This document shows, in pieces, positions 49,501 to 58,108 of a stretch of 64,000 bases of DNA; the first letter of the stretch is position 1, and each line of letters begins with the position of its first letter. Location: contig OZ037766.1 of the NCBI GenBank assembly GCA_964035545.1, positions 32,185,773 through 32,249,772 on the forward strand, read 5' to 3'. The notes under the pieces are model-generated. The model made no database searches, was not told the origin of the DNA, and was given only the letters and a program-made list of their open reading frames with translations. The position numbers and the translations under genes are program-made. Origin of the DNA: Bugula neritina. Taxonomy: Eukaryota > Bryozoa > Gymnolaemata > Cheilostomatida > Bugulidae.

Positions 49501-51862
49501 TGGAGGACGCGCACCGGCACTGGCCATTCAGCGATGGTGGCCACGTCCTGGAACTCCCGGATGAATTGCTCCACATCCCCATCACCTCCAAAAGTTGGGG
49601 GACTGAGGCGGTACCTGTCACCAGGTGGCGCCTGCCCTGTCCCCTGCAACTTTCGGAGGGCTGTCACCAAAGCCTCCACAGTGAGGGTTGGTGTCGCGGC
49701 TGCTCCAGGGGTTGCCTCCTCACCCCCTGGAGCCATCTTGTTCTTCTTACACTAGTATTCAGAATCCCACCGCTGCCACCAATGTGATAAACTTGTGGGT
49801 TGAATGTAACTTAGTGCAGAACAAGATAGGTTGAAGTAGTAGAGTTCCAAATGTTTATTATAGTATAAAAATAATGTCAACTTGTCTAGGCGAGCTCCAG
49901 TAGTAGACTGGCTTAACACCGTAACTCGCCTGCTTTTATATACAGCGAACAAAAGAACATAAAACAAAGAATCTTTTGTGTGTGTGGCCCGAAGTTCGGT
50001 AGCTCCGAAATTCGGCAGGCCCGAAGATCGGGGGAACCGATCTTCGGTCAAGCCGAAACTCGGAACTCCGAATTTCGGACCCCAATTAACATTATTGAAC
50101 AAAAGAACAAACCAAGGCATAATCTATCACACTATTAACAGTGAGTGTTGTTTTTTATTTTTCTGCTTCAATTTATATACACTCACCTAAAACTAATGAC
50201 ATTCATCACCAACTTAAAACAAAGTATAAAGATATATGCAATAATAGTAGAGCTTTGAATTCTTGAAATTTAATCTTTATCACAAAAGATAACAGTTGGG
50301 CTACTTACTAGTGGATTAATTGGAGGCAATGAGCTTTCTTCCAGCTCGCCTGTTGCACCAGAAACTTTTGTTTGATCTGTATCTTTCTTTACCTGCTCTG
50401 TTACTGTTTCTCCCTCCACCTGCTCTGTTCCGGTTTCTCCCTCTATCTGCTCTGTTACTGTATCTCCTTCCACCTGTTCTGTTACTGTATCTCCCTCCAT
50501 CTGCTCTGTTACTGCATCTCCCTCCACCTGTTTTGTATCACCTTCCACCTGTTCTGTTACTGTACCTCCCTCCACCTGTTCTGTTACTGTACCTCCCTCC
50601 ACCTGTTCTGTTACTGTACCTCCTTCCACCTGTTCTGTTACTGTATCTCCCTCCACCTGCTCTGTTACTGTTTCTCCTTCCACCTGCTCTGTTACTGTTT
50701 CTTCTTCTACCTGCTCTGTTACTGTATCTCTCTCCACCTGTTCTGTTCCAATATTGTTTGTGGTTCTGGTCTCGTCTGTTTTTTCTTTTATTCGAGTAAC
50801 CAGTCTTGTCAAAAGTTCAAGATCTTTAGCCAATTGTAACTCATTTAGTTCAATATCTACTTCTACGATATTGCTATCCTCACCTACAACAAGAGAGATA
50901 ATGCTGCATGCTTTTATAAAACACGTCACTCTTCAAAATCCTACTAAACATTTCCACACCAAAGTTGTGTGTTTCATTTAGACAGACAAGACTCTCTTCC
51001 GATTTTGGGCTCAAAAAATTTTTTCAATTGATGGCAAGCATTTCCTTTCTTATAAATAATTGATTGTGATTCAACTTTGTACCTTTATGTTTACTCCCCT
51101 ATATACTCAAACCAAAGCATTTTTTTATTCGGTTTTTACACAGCATTGTCTATTTCTTAAACATATAATTGAAACAGTTCTTTATATATATTAGACTAAA
51201 GAAAAGTTGACATATACACTGCATTAACCATGTATTTATGAATGTTCAATTATAGGCTGATACGTTTAATAAGATAAGAAATAAGACATTAACTCACGAA
51301 CCTTTTGCAGAAGAAGCTCCAACAGGCGGAGTCTCAGCAGGTAGAGTCTCAGCAGGCGGAGCCTCAGCAGGCGGAGTCTCAGCAGGCGGAGTCTCAGCAG
51401 GCGGAGCCTCAGCAGAACTAATTATCTAAAAAGTTAAACCATGGAGTTGCAACTTTTGTACAAATTTGCTAAGTTATTATTATTATCATTTAAAAATTTG
51501 CCTATATAAATTGATTCAACGCATAAAAGTCTTATATCAATCAATTTTAATTTTAATTTATTATAATAAAAATTAAATAGAATAATCAAAATTTTGTTGT
51601 TGCAAAACAAGCTGAAATTCATATCATTTTAAAGAAATGTTTCAACAAGTATCAATAATTATCATGTTATTGTTACCTTAAGAGCTTCTCGGACCAACTG
51701 AGATGTTGAAGATTCTGTGTCACACTCTGCTGGTATGGGAAGATCTGGAGTGCTAAAATCTCTCATAGAAAAAGAATCCTGTAAAATTGAACTCTTATCA
51801 TTGTCTGCCATTCTCAGTGTTAGTATAACATCCCTGGCAATATCAGAAATGCTTTCACCCAT
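30352..51862 (-). CDS. Gene C: giant repeat protein with C-terminal helical domain, about 2787 residues, host of a retrotransposon
   Basis: Eleven exons join in phase: 51677-51862 (start), 51302-51425, 50309-50883, 41706-41805, 36237-40825, 35758-35950, 34884-35299, 34637-34742, 32892-33598, 32188-32331 and 30352-31575 (stop). They total 8364 bp. Exons form repeating blocks. 51302-51425 matches 35758-35950 (both end GD/GASSAQ/KG-like), 50309-50883 matches 34884-35299 (amphipathic LQLAKDLELLTRL helix, then VEGDTVTEQ repeats), and 41706-41805 matches 34637-34742. The first exon (ARDVILTLRMADN) matches the 3' end of the giant exon (VRDVLLTLELADN). Exon 32892-33598 is Ala/Pro/Glu-rich (EPAPEAAPEP). 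The last exon has the shared helical domain with FPDVALPLF...AHLYFLTLQ and PLESCVCW. Intron 3 contains the Ty3/gypsy insertion. The protein is very acidic, lacks a signal peptide, and its function is unknown. Confidence 0.72.
32892..33598 (-). CDS. Gene C exon with Pro/Ala/Glu repeats
   Basis: After a non-repetitive start (TEDSTVARALSDTALLG, later GKGFGRPEQKPTPDPAPQ) the exon encodes about 40 degenerate copies of EPAPEA/APQAA. It ends TTTSTQTTS before the donor at 32891. It enters in phase 1 from 34637-34742 and leaves in phase 0. The Pro-Ala-Glu composition predicts a stiff, disordered linker. Confidence 0.75.
36237..40825 (-). CDS. Giant internal exon of gene C with about 150 VEGETVTEQ repeats
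   Basis: This 4589-bp exon encodes 1529 complete codons in phase 1 to 0. It opens with a helix module (ELAENVSMLMRLGHRMKRK) and continues as an almost unbroken array of nine-residue units with consensus VEGETVTEQ. Unit variants replace T by G/A, Q by H, or shorten to VKGDSDQ. It ends with a unique segment (VRDVLLTLELADN, then FFSMRNFSLPEP) before the donor at 36236. The array is rich in Glu, Val, Thr and Gly and has a strongly periodic charge pattern, which suggests an extended or beta-like rod; that is inference. The 27-bp unit has no stop in several frames, so long antisense ORFs here are by-products. Confidence 0.85.
36481..40690 (-). repeat. 27-bp coding minisatellite array with higher-order structure
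   Basis: On the plus strand the unit is TCTGTTACTGTCTCTCCTTC plus CACCTGC. A large segment starting near 36880 recurs almost exactly from about 38060 (offset 1182 bp, compare 36957 with 38139), including the rare variants that encode HVETETATEQ and HVQGGTVTEQ. The array therefore grew both by single units and by block duplication. Confidence 0.85.
41863..41935 (+). repeat. tRNA-like sequence (SINE head or tRNA-Ala-type pseudogene)
   Basis: Pol III boxes are visible: TAGCGTAATTGG (A box) and GGTTCGAATCC (B box). Acceptor (GCCTTTG with TAGAGGT) and D stems pair. The anticodon stem does not: CCTGC faces GCCGG and the loop lacks a base. It is preceded by AGTTTACCCAGTGG, exactly as the second copy 222 bp downstream, which suggests a duplicated SINE rather than a working tRNA gene. 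Confidence 0.55.
42085..42157 (+). repeat. tRNA-like sequence (tRNA-Gln-type SINE head)
   Basis: GTGGTGTAATGGTTAGCAT and GGGTTCAATTCCC resemble tRNA-Gln A and B boxes. The anticodon stem (CTTGC with TGGAG) is broken. The shared 5' flank AGTTTACCCAGTGG with the copy at 41863 supports SINE-type spread. Confidence 0.5.
42336..42339. other. Target-site duplication CTAT, left
   Basis: CTAT immediately before the TG of the left LTR, matched by CTAT at 50132-50135 after the CA of the right LTR. It marks a clean integrase-mediated insertion into intron 3 of gene C. Confidence 0.85.
42340..42688 (-). repeat. 3' LTR of the Ty3/gypsy element
   Basis: 349 bp, identical to 49783-50131. A polyadenylation signal AATAAA in element sense lies at 42411-42416. 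A purine-rich AGGGGGTGTG directly precedes it (42689-42700, minus strand) and is the likely polypurine tract. Confidence 0.95.
42546..42635. promoter_or_regulatory. Array of six 11-bp palindromes at 16-bp period in the LTR
   Basis: CCGAAGTTCGG, CCGAAATTCGG, CCGAAGATCGG, CCGATCTTCGG, CCGAAACTCGG and CCGAATTTCGG start at 42546, 42562, 42578, 42594, 42610 and 42625. All fit CCGANNNTCGG. The array lies in U3 just upstream of the TATA box, so repeated binding sites for a dimeric factor are the simplest reading. The same array is in the other LTR at 49989-50078. Confidence 0.8.
42898..48848 (-). CDS. pol: Pol polyprotein of the Ty3/gypsy element (expressed by -1 frameshift)
   Basis: The frame is open from the frameshift site at 48849-48855 to the stop at 42898, with about 1928 residues after the first internal start-like codon (48684). 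Counting from there, protease has LLDTG near residue 117, reverse transcriptase YLDDV near 547, and RNase H DTDASD near 695. Integrase has an HHCC zinc site near 955-1000, catalytic Asp (VDLVGP, about 1025), Asp (HTDQG, about 1080) and Glu (VERNN, about 1120). A GPY/F-like module (KFVGPYCVVEV) follows. An unusual C-terminal extension of about 600 residues then contains a C2H2-like zinc-finger pair near residue 1730 and a final coiled coil. No stop or frameshift interrupts it. Confidence 0.92.
48811..48843 (-). promoter_or_regulatory. Frameshift-stimulating hairpin
   Basis: Five bases after the slippery site, AGGCTCACGG pairs with CCGTGGGCCT (nine Watson-Crick pairs and one G-U) around a 13-base loop that contains the Gag TAA. 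Spacer and stem length are those of known -1 stimulators. Loop bases CTTC could pair with a downstream GAAG to form a pseudoknot. Confidence 0.75.
48831..49736 (-). CDS. gag: Gag polyprotein of the Ty3/gypsy element
   Basis: 301 residues; the ATG lies 26 bp past the primer-binding site. After a Pro/Ala-rich start there is a retrotransposon-type capsid region (PPTFGGDGDVEQFIREFQ, later LTGRAKSFALGP and a SINHPDLQRYW segment). It ends with a basic linker and one CCHC zinc knuckle (C-W-G-C-x4-H-x4-C, residues about 275-288) that would bind the genomic RNA. Its stop codon TAA sits in the loop of the frameshift hairpin. Confidence 0.9.
   Translation of the reverse strand: MAPGGEEATPGAAATPTLTVEALVTALRKLQGTGQAPPGDRYRLSPPTFGGDGDVEQFIREFQDVATIAEWPVPVRVLQLRACLTGRAKSFALGPDEAHILRALRARFGMTSEEASDRLQALRRDRRTSLEDHANVVERLAQAAFSQATGTERQRLVYNAFFRSINHPDLQRYWMAGKVGSLDEALETGKAYFQVEELQGPRFAARQVVDEETALPAKPQVAAAATKSLEQTQLTMLMDMMKGLQATVTKLQSEQADRRAPRSRDNPVRPSLLTCWGCGVQGHVRRHCPRGQGPLNTQGSR
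48849..48855 (-). promoter_or_regulatory. Slippery site T TTA AAC for Gag-Pol -1 frameshifting
   Basis: In the Gag frame the minus strand reads T TTA AAC seven codons before the Gag stop, a perfect X XXY YYZ heptamer. The -1 frame is open through into Pol. Confidence 0.85.
49762..49781 (-). other. Primer-binding site, tRNA-Leu type
   Basis: One base inside the 5' LTR the element reads TGGTGGCAGCGGTGGGATTC. This is complementary to the 3' end of tRNA-Leu (acceptor stem plus CCA), which fits Ty3/gypsy priming. Confidence 0.8.
49783..50131 (-). repeat. 5' LTR of the Ty3/gypsy element
   Basis: 349 bp, TGTGATA...TATCACA. In element orientation U3 holds six CCGANNNTCGG palindromes at 16-bp spacing (49989-50078), then a TATATAAAAG promoter box about 47 bp downstream (49933-49942). 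Confidence 0.95.
49933..49942 (-). promoter_or_regulatory. TATA box of the retrotransposon promoter
   Basis: TATATAAAAG in element sense within the 5' LTR, upstream of the AATAAA signal as expected for a U3-R arrangement. Confidence 0.65.
50309..50883 (-). CDS. Gene C exon 3 with VEGDTVTEQ repeats, separated from exon 4 by the retrotransposon
   Basis: It begins in phase 1 after TTGTTGTAG with GEDSNIVEVDIELNELQ, contains the LAKDLELLTRLVTRIKEK helix and about 16 VEG(D/E/G)TVTEQ units, and ends SSLPPINPL before a GTAAGT donor (50303-50308). The next exon in frame is 41706-41805, 8.5 kb away on the far side of the mobile element. Exon 34884-35299 is its duplicate. Confidence 0.75.
51302..51425 (-). 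CDS. Gene C exon 2 with ETPPA repeats
   Basis: A 124-bp exon encoding IISSAEAPPAETPPAE-type repeats (15-bp unit, about seven copies) and ending SSAKG. The donor AAAAG|GTTCGTG was preferred over a nearby GTGAGT because only the former keeps the frame and matches the donor context of the duplicate exon 35758-35950. Confidence 0.6.
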
Positions 51863-53976
51863 CTTGAAAGTTGAATTCTTTCTTTGAGAATTACTGCTAG
51901 TTTACTAATGTGTTAACTTCGTTTTCTGTAATTTTCCTCGTAGTTTTTATTCCTTCAAAAACTGTTTCAGCTCATTAAGTGTGTGTAGAAACCATTCGAG
52001 GCTTTCTGTATCTTTGTTTATACTCTCTAACTCAATACAAAACTACAGCCGGCTATTTGATCTAAAGCTGCCCGAAAGCAAAGCTTGTATAAATAAAATG
52101 TAAATTAGCTAAATAAAACTTGAAAAAATAACATCAAAATAAACCATTTTAAGGTTTGAAAATGAGCACATGCAATAATTACTAAAATACATTAATTTCT
52201 AATCAAATATTAAAATTAAAATAAATAAATTAATACAAAATTAAAATATTTTCGAGTTAATTTAACTTGTTGGTATTTATATATCATAAAATAAATTTTT
52301 TGTTGTTGCATGCTTGCTTACAATTTAATCAATCCCTCACATATGGTTATCATGTTATATTTCAGTTGTTTTTGCTTAAATTAATACAGAAATGTTTGTA
52401 TGAACAATAACATTTAATCAATGCAGCTTGATTTAAAAAAAATTTATTAGGAGAGGAATATATTAATAGCTTCAAACTTGCTTGTAGTTAAAATAGATAA
52501 TAATTTTTACGGAATGTTATAATATTTCAAGTGAATTCAAATTTAACTGAAAATAATTATTTTGATGAAAGCATATATAACATTATATATATATAGACAG
52601 AGCAAATGCTTCTCTTCCTCGAAAACAGTGCAGCTTTATGAATAGTTTTAGATTTCTTATAACCGTAAAATGTCTTTCACAAATGTAGTTTCTTTAGTTT
52701 CTTTCAATCACTTGAGTAAACAGAGCTGAACAATAATTTCATATGGCCAAAAGTCAGCAAACTTTAATTATTGAAATTAGCTAAACTACAGCTTTTTTAG
52801 ATTTGTTTTTATAATATTTTAAATTGCTTTCAAATAACATACAATACAGTTGCTATAATATATTCTTAAACAGTTGTGGTCTAGGGGTTAGAGTGCTGGC
52901 AATTAGTAAACACTGCAAGCTCAATGGTGAATTCCCAGTAAAATTCATTTGTTATGTTAGGAATGGCATCCAGTCATATAATTGGTTCTGTTCCACACAT
53001 GACCTATATATATACCTCCTTATAGCTCACAGGGGTCCTCACAAATGGTAACCATAAACTCACATCAGCTTCTATAATATATATTATAAGATGCATAGTA
53101 TATTTACCTCATTAATATACTGATCATACAAACAAACTTCATTGTCTTAAGCAGTATATAGCTCATTCATGTCTAATTATAGTTATATTTACTATACAAT
53201 ATACATATTAATATAGGTGTTGAGATACTGTCATCGAGATATGCTATAATTGAGGTAGTAGAAATTGTTAAATAACTAAAATAATATAGGTATATTTAAC
53301 CATTTGAAGTTTATAGATACTTCACGATTCAAAACTGTAAGAGGTCAAATAAAGGTTTATATTATTATAGTGATGTATTCTTGCTGTTGATAGTGTGTTC
53401 ACATGCGTGGTGAGTAGCCAATCACAGCACAGCACAAACGTATTATTGTCATATCTTCTAACAGCATCCGTAAGTAACTGATTCAAAATAATATTTTATT
53501 CTCATTAAGAGTTAGACACGTTTGTTTTAGAATATTAATTTTATAATGTTTCACTAGCTGTCGGGTGATGAAATGTGTCAGCATTAAGTGCGCAGGTTAT
53601 ATAATATATGTAAACAGTGAACTTAGCAAGAGCCATAGATTGTATGCAAACTCTGCTCAGCTACCACCCAGGTTTCTATAGAGTGAGTCTAAATTCTATA
53701 AGTCTATACTTAGAGTTAAAGAAAATGGTGCGCAATTAATAGTACTGTAATATATTTTTGTTGATTAGATACAAGAGTAAGCATTTTTTTTCAACTTTAA
53801 ATAACAAAATGTTTGTAAAAATTTTGATAAATTGCAACAAAAAATACAGTTCAAAGGCAACTGCAACTTAAATTTGAATATAACAAAAAAAAACATTAAA
53901 AACATCAACTTAATATAATTTTACCATAAATTTAACAATTTTAAAAAAGCTATTTCCTAATTGCAAGAGGATCCTG
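51863..53976. other. Intergenic region between genes C and D
   Basis: Very AT-rich, with no gene. It should hold the gene C promoter; a minus-strand TATAAA lies near 52020, about 160 bp upstream of the start codon, but its relevance is uncertain. The SINE-like fragment at 52874 is the only other feature noticed. Confidence 0.5.
52874..53045 (+). repeat. Possible degraded tRNA-derived SINE fragment
   Basis: GTGGTCTAGGGGTTAGAGTG resembles a tRNA A-box region, with a weak B-box remnant (GGTGAATTCCC) downstream. It is too diverged to assign to a tRNA type. Confidence 0.3.
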
Positions 53977-56900
53977 TTATTTTGGAAAGAAATCTGAAAT
54001 TAATGGGGCACAATAGATTTGATTAAGACAAATTCCTTTTTCTTCCATCTTATCGACACAAGCTATATATTCCACTTTCAATGTATGTTCGGTCTCAGAA
54101 ATCATTTTAACCAGTGGCTTCATAGAGCCAAAGTTTTCAAAGGAGTAGTTTAGGAAGGAAGGTTTGAGAGGGAGAACCCTGCTCTGCTGGAAATATTGCC
54201 ACATAGGAAGTGACTCACCACTTGATGAAATCTGCTCTGGGGTGCTTCTCTTAAAGCTTAGTTGAGGCAACTCATAATTAATAGATAATTTAACGCGTGG
54301 GTCTGGGTGGGTGAACTGAACATACAACATCATCCATCTAGATATTGATGCATAAGGACCATGTAGCCCATAATCTATTTCACAGTAGAGCTCTTTGAGA
54401 TAAGTTTCTCTAAAACTGTTGGCAAATTTCTTAAAGTTTGCTTTCACATAATCAAGATTTGGCTCTGAGCAGACTCCTTCAGATAAGAGCATCTCAGGAG
54501 GTCCATTGCGACAGAAATCAACCATGGAAGAAGTTACATGATAGAACCTTTGGTTTCTGTCTGCGCGCTCATTATCAAGCTCAACCACATCCAATCTGGT
54601 GTGAGAAACGGCATCCAGTCTACATTTCCAAATATCAATCACAGTTTCTGATACTCGGTCTATAAATTTTATGCAATGTTCTTTGATCTCTTTGAGCAAA
54701 AAGAGTTTTCGGATTCCAGCTGAATAACATGAAATCTCTTCTTTTAAAACCAACAAATAAATTGTAAAAGCTGGAAGAATCAAATGTAAAGCTGTTTTGG
54801 GGAAATTTAGATCAAAAAATATATAATTTTCTAATTCAGTTTTCATGGTCTCTTTAATTAACAGCAGTTGTGTCAGACCATTATAATGAGGGGTTGTTGG
54901 TGAAAGATAGTCCGCTATAATACTTTTAATAATTTCATAAAGAACCGCACAAAAATCTAGCAGAATCTTTGGGGGAGGTTGAGGCCCATATATCTTGGTA
55001 GTTAATTCTGTATAGAAATCGGGTATTTCACCGTTGGAGGTGTCACGGTAAAGGACTTCTACCATCTTTAGCCCAGATGTTTCATCTCTCCGCAATACCA
55101 GCTCTAACATTCTCAACGCTTGGTAGGACTCGGAGAATCTGTCCATCTTTTCTTCATAACTGTTCAAATCTAAATTTTGAGTTTCGGTAGTGAAAGCTGT
55201 GTTGTAATGAAAGATTAGGTCATCACTAAGTTCATCCTTGGCAATAGAGCCAGAACTTTTGTTCCCATCCTTCTTCTATAAACAAAAAAAATAACACCTA
55301 GTGTTGTTACTGCAGCTTTGAGTATATGAAGTCAGGCATGAACATGCAATCACATTTAATGTGGCTGTTTAATAGATAGGTGCGCTAATGAAAAAAATAG
55401 AAAAACCCATGTTCTACATTGAAAATGTAGCAAAAATGCTATGGATTTCAATCCTTGCTCCAAATCAAAACCTATAAAGAAAGTTAAAGAGTTTAGAATA
55501 TTGAAGATTCTCTACTACTGTACCTAAATTGTCTGCTTAATCTTAAGGAAACAAACAAACTGACAACATGTGACAAACACACACAATAGATACACATACA
55601 CACAATAGACAAACATATATACACAATAGACACACTTATATACACACAATAGACACATGTATACACACAATAGACAAACATATATACACACAATAGACAA
55701 ACATATACACACAATCGACAAACATATATACACAATAGACAAACATATATACACACAATAGACACGCATTTGTACATTTGACTGTTCACACCCGATGCTT
55801 TGTGAAGTTTATATTAGTCAATATATTATAATAATTTAGGATTCATCAATGGCTACTTAAATCAAACCAACAGTTACCGGCTGACCCGACTGATCTAGCA
55901 CTTTATTGGAATTAACTATTATGAAAAGATGCACAAATGAATGCAAAATATTATAATAGAAACTGTAGGTTGAGTTCAATTGCAGTGAAAAAAAGAGTTA
56001 ATTAGGCTTCAAACCAACCTACTCCATAAGCACAAATAATTTTGTTAGCGGTTTTTAATTTTCTTTTCTATGATAAATGGCTTTTTAAAATAGGAACTAA
56101 AAAATCACATTTTTAAAATATATTGTAATATATATTTTTAATCAAGAATTTACAAAATAGGTGCACAAGCTATAACAAATGGTTGTGTGGTTTTTAGAAC
56201 TCACATTTTTAGTGGTTGGAAAGCTGCCAAGTTTGTCTCTCTTTTTCAATCTACTTGCCAATCTCAGCACCATTTTCACATCCAGTAACAGATCTTGGCC
56301 TGCTTCGTCCTCCACTTCCACTTCCTCTTCTTTAGCTTCATCTGCTACCACATCCACTCCTTTAACTTCTGGTGCTACCACATCCACCCCTTTAGCTTCT
56401 AGTGCTACAACATCCACCCCTTTAACTTCTGGTGCTACCACATCCACCCCTTTAACTTCTGGTGCTAACACATCCACCCCTTTAGCTTCATCTGCTACCA
56501 CATCCACCCCTTTATCTTCTGGTGCTACCACATCTACCCCTTTAGCTTCTGGTGCTACAACATCCACCCCTTTAACTTCTGGTGCTACCACATCCACCCC
56601 TTTAACTTCTGGTGCTAACACATCCACCCCTTTTACTTCTGGTGCTATCACATCCACTCCTTTAGCTTCTAGTGCTACCATTTCCGCTTTTTTAGCTTTT
56701 TCTTCTACCACATCTACTCCTTTAGTTTCATCTGCTACCACTCCCTTTTCTTCATCTTTCTCTGCCCGTGCTTTATCTCCTTTAACTGCTTCTGCTACCA
56801 TTTTCTTTTCTTCAACCTGTGGGCTCACCATTTTCTTTCCTTTAACTTTTGGTGCCACCACTTTCTTTGCTTTAACTTTTGGTGCCACCATTTTCTTTTC

Positions 56901-57098
56901 TTTACTTTTCTCTGCTACCAATTCTTTTGCTTTACTTTTCTCTGCTACTTCTTGCTCTCCTTTAACTGCTTCTGCAGCCACTTTCCTCCCTTCAAGCTTT
57001 TGCACTACCACTTTCTTTTCTTTAATTTTCTCTGCTACCACTTTATCTCCTTTAACTTCTTCAGCGACTACTTGCTTTCTTTTAACTCTCTGTATCAT
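53977..57098 (-). CDS. Gene D: VKGVDVVAPE-repeat protein with C-terminal helical domain, about 730 residues
   Basis: Exons 56205-57098 (298 codons) and 53977-55275 (432 codons plus stop) join in phase 0. The ATG at 57098 is the first in frame; TGA and TAA stops precede it, so either it is the start or an upstream exon splices close by. Exon 1 encodes Lys/Val/Glu-rich repeats, first VVAEKIKEKK-like and then about a dozen decapeptides VKGVDVVAPE. It ends with the helix module DLLLDVKMVLRLASRLKKRD, matching those of gene C. Exon 2 starts KKDGNKSSGS and carries the cluster domain: the NFPKTALHLILPAFTIYLLV helix, VIDIWKCRLDA, the SSMVDFCR segment, PYASISRW and the ending YCAPLISDFFPK. It is the most divergent member at the PLES signature. 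Function is unknown. Confidence 0.68.
55565..55765. repeat. Tandem repeat of ACACACAATAGACAAACATA type
   Basis: Roughly ten imperfect copies of a unit of about 20 bp in the single intron of gene D. Cys/Tyr/Val-rich reading frames here are artefacts. Confidence 0.85.
56340..56690 (-). repeat. 30-bp coding repeat (VKGVDVVAPE) in gene D
   Basis: About twelve units of CATCCACCCCTTTAACTTCT plus GGTGCTACCA on the plus strand, with variants ADEAKGVDV and ALEAKGVDV. Older, more diverged units extend to about 57050. Confidence 0.9.
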
Positions 57099-57128
57099 TA
57101 TACTTCCTCTCCTTTACTTTCCTCTTCA

Positions 57129-57196
57129 TGCAGCCATCTTTTCTTCCTCAATTTGCTGTGATTGCAAAACTAAGTCGTCAAAACTGAAGTTTCCCT
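57129..57196 (-). other. Possible upstream exon or uORF of gene D
   Basis: After an acceptor-like AATAAATAG, the minus strand reads GNFSFDDLVLQSQQIEEEK and then MAA-stop, in the same frame as the gene D start but closed by TGA and TAA. It may be a leader with a uORF or the remains of an older N-terminus. Confidence 0.3.
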
Positions 57197-58108
57197 ATTT
57201 ATTGAGAAATTGTAACCTATAGCTAAACTGCAGTCTTAATAAATGAGCCTAAAAGCTATTTTAAAATTTGTGGTACTTTTAGCTATTTAATGCTATTTAA
57301 TGCTATTTAATGCTATTATTAGAATCTATCTTATTGCCTAAAAGACATTATGTTGCGGAGCAATGAATACTGATTCCAATACCCCCAAGTGGCACATGTT
57401 GAAGGAAGCTATAAATCTAGATATGAGGCAACTTTTATGATTTTATAAATTACATTACCTCACATAAAAAAATCTGCAACACTTCAAACTTTTGAAGTGC
57501 AAAACTTAATTTGTTAAATTGTAAAATCATGTTTTTAACTCTGCATGTTATGGGTGGAAATGAAAGTGTGTCAAAAGTTGAAAAATATATGACCTTCATA
57601 AAGGATATTTTCAAGTAATAAACTGTTTGTTTGCATGTACTAGATAATTGAATTAGATCAGGGCTTATAAGCATTCAAAACTATGTATGCGTTACTTTTA
57701 TACATGTCGTTTATCACAGCATTGAACAACATCATGTACTGAATATATGAATTCGGATAATGATTTCAACTAAAGATGTGTCAGAAGCTGGTTGTAAATG
57801 GCTAGTTGCAGTCTGTGCATTCAAACTGATTGAAATTTATTTATGTTACATTATAGTAGCTAAATAGACGCATCAAAAGAACTAAATACAGAAAAAACTA
57901 CTGAATATATTATAAACAATACAAATTATATGCAATTCCAAACACAAAAAAATAACCATTACCAAGAGAATATTAATACATTTTTAAATTTTTGTAACAA
58001 CTTTACATATTAAGGATTGTATTAGACAACGGCATATATTAGAACTTCAGTCTTACACAAAGAAATAGAAATAAAAAGTGACAGAAGCTTTTCAAAATGT
58101 ATAATTAA
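57197..58108. other. Intergenic region between genes D and E
   Basis: AT-rich sequence with no gene seen. A small TGCTATTTAA repeat (three copies) lies near 57290. Confidence 0.6.

Larger units (their letters stand above)
42340..50131 (-). mobile_element. Complete Ty3/gypsy LTR retrotransposon
   Basis: The 7.8-kb element has 349-bp terminal repeats that appear identical base for base, TG...CA ends and a CTAT target duplication. In element orientation (minus strand) the order is 5' LTR, primer-binding site, gag, -1 frameshift, pol (protease, reverse transcriptase, RNase H, integrase), polypurine tract, 3' LTR. That domain order defines Ty3/gypsy. Both ORFs are unbroken. The coding part is clearly more GC-rich than the surrounding AT-rich genome. 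No envelope gene is evident. Identical LTRs and intact ORFs imply very recent insertion and possible activity. It lies in the sense orientation within intron 3 of gene C. Confidence 0.95.

Noticed and set aside
43030-49787. Many plus-strand ORFs of 60 to 190 codons across the retrotransposon
   Set aside because: They are shadows of the GC-rich gag and pol frames on the minus strand, with no recognisable domain.
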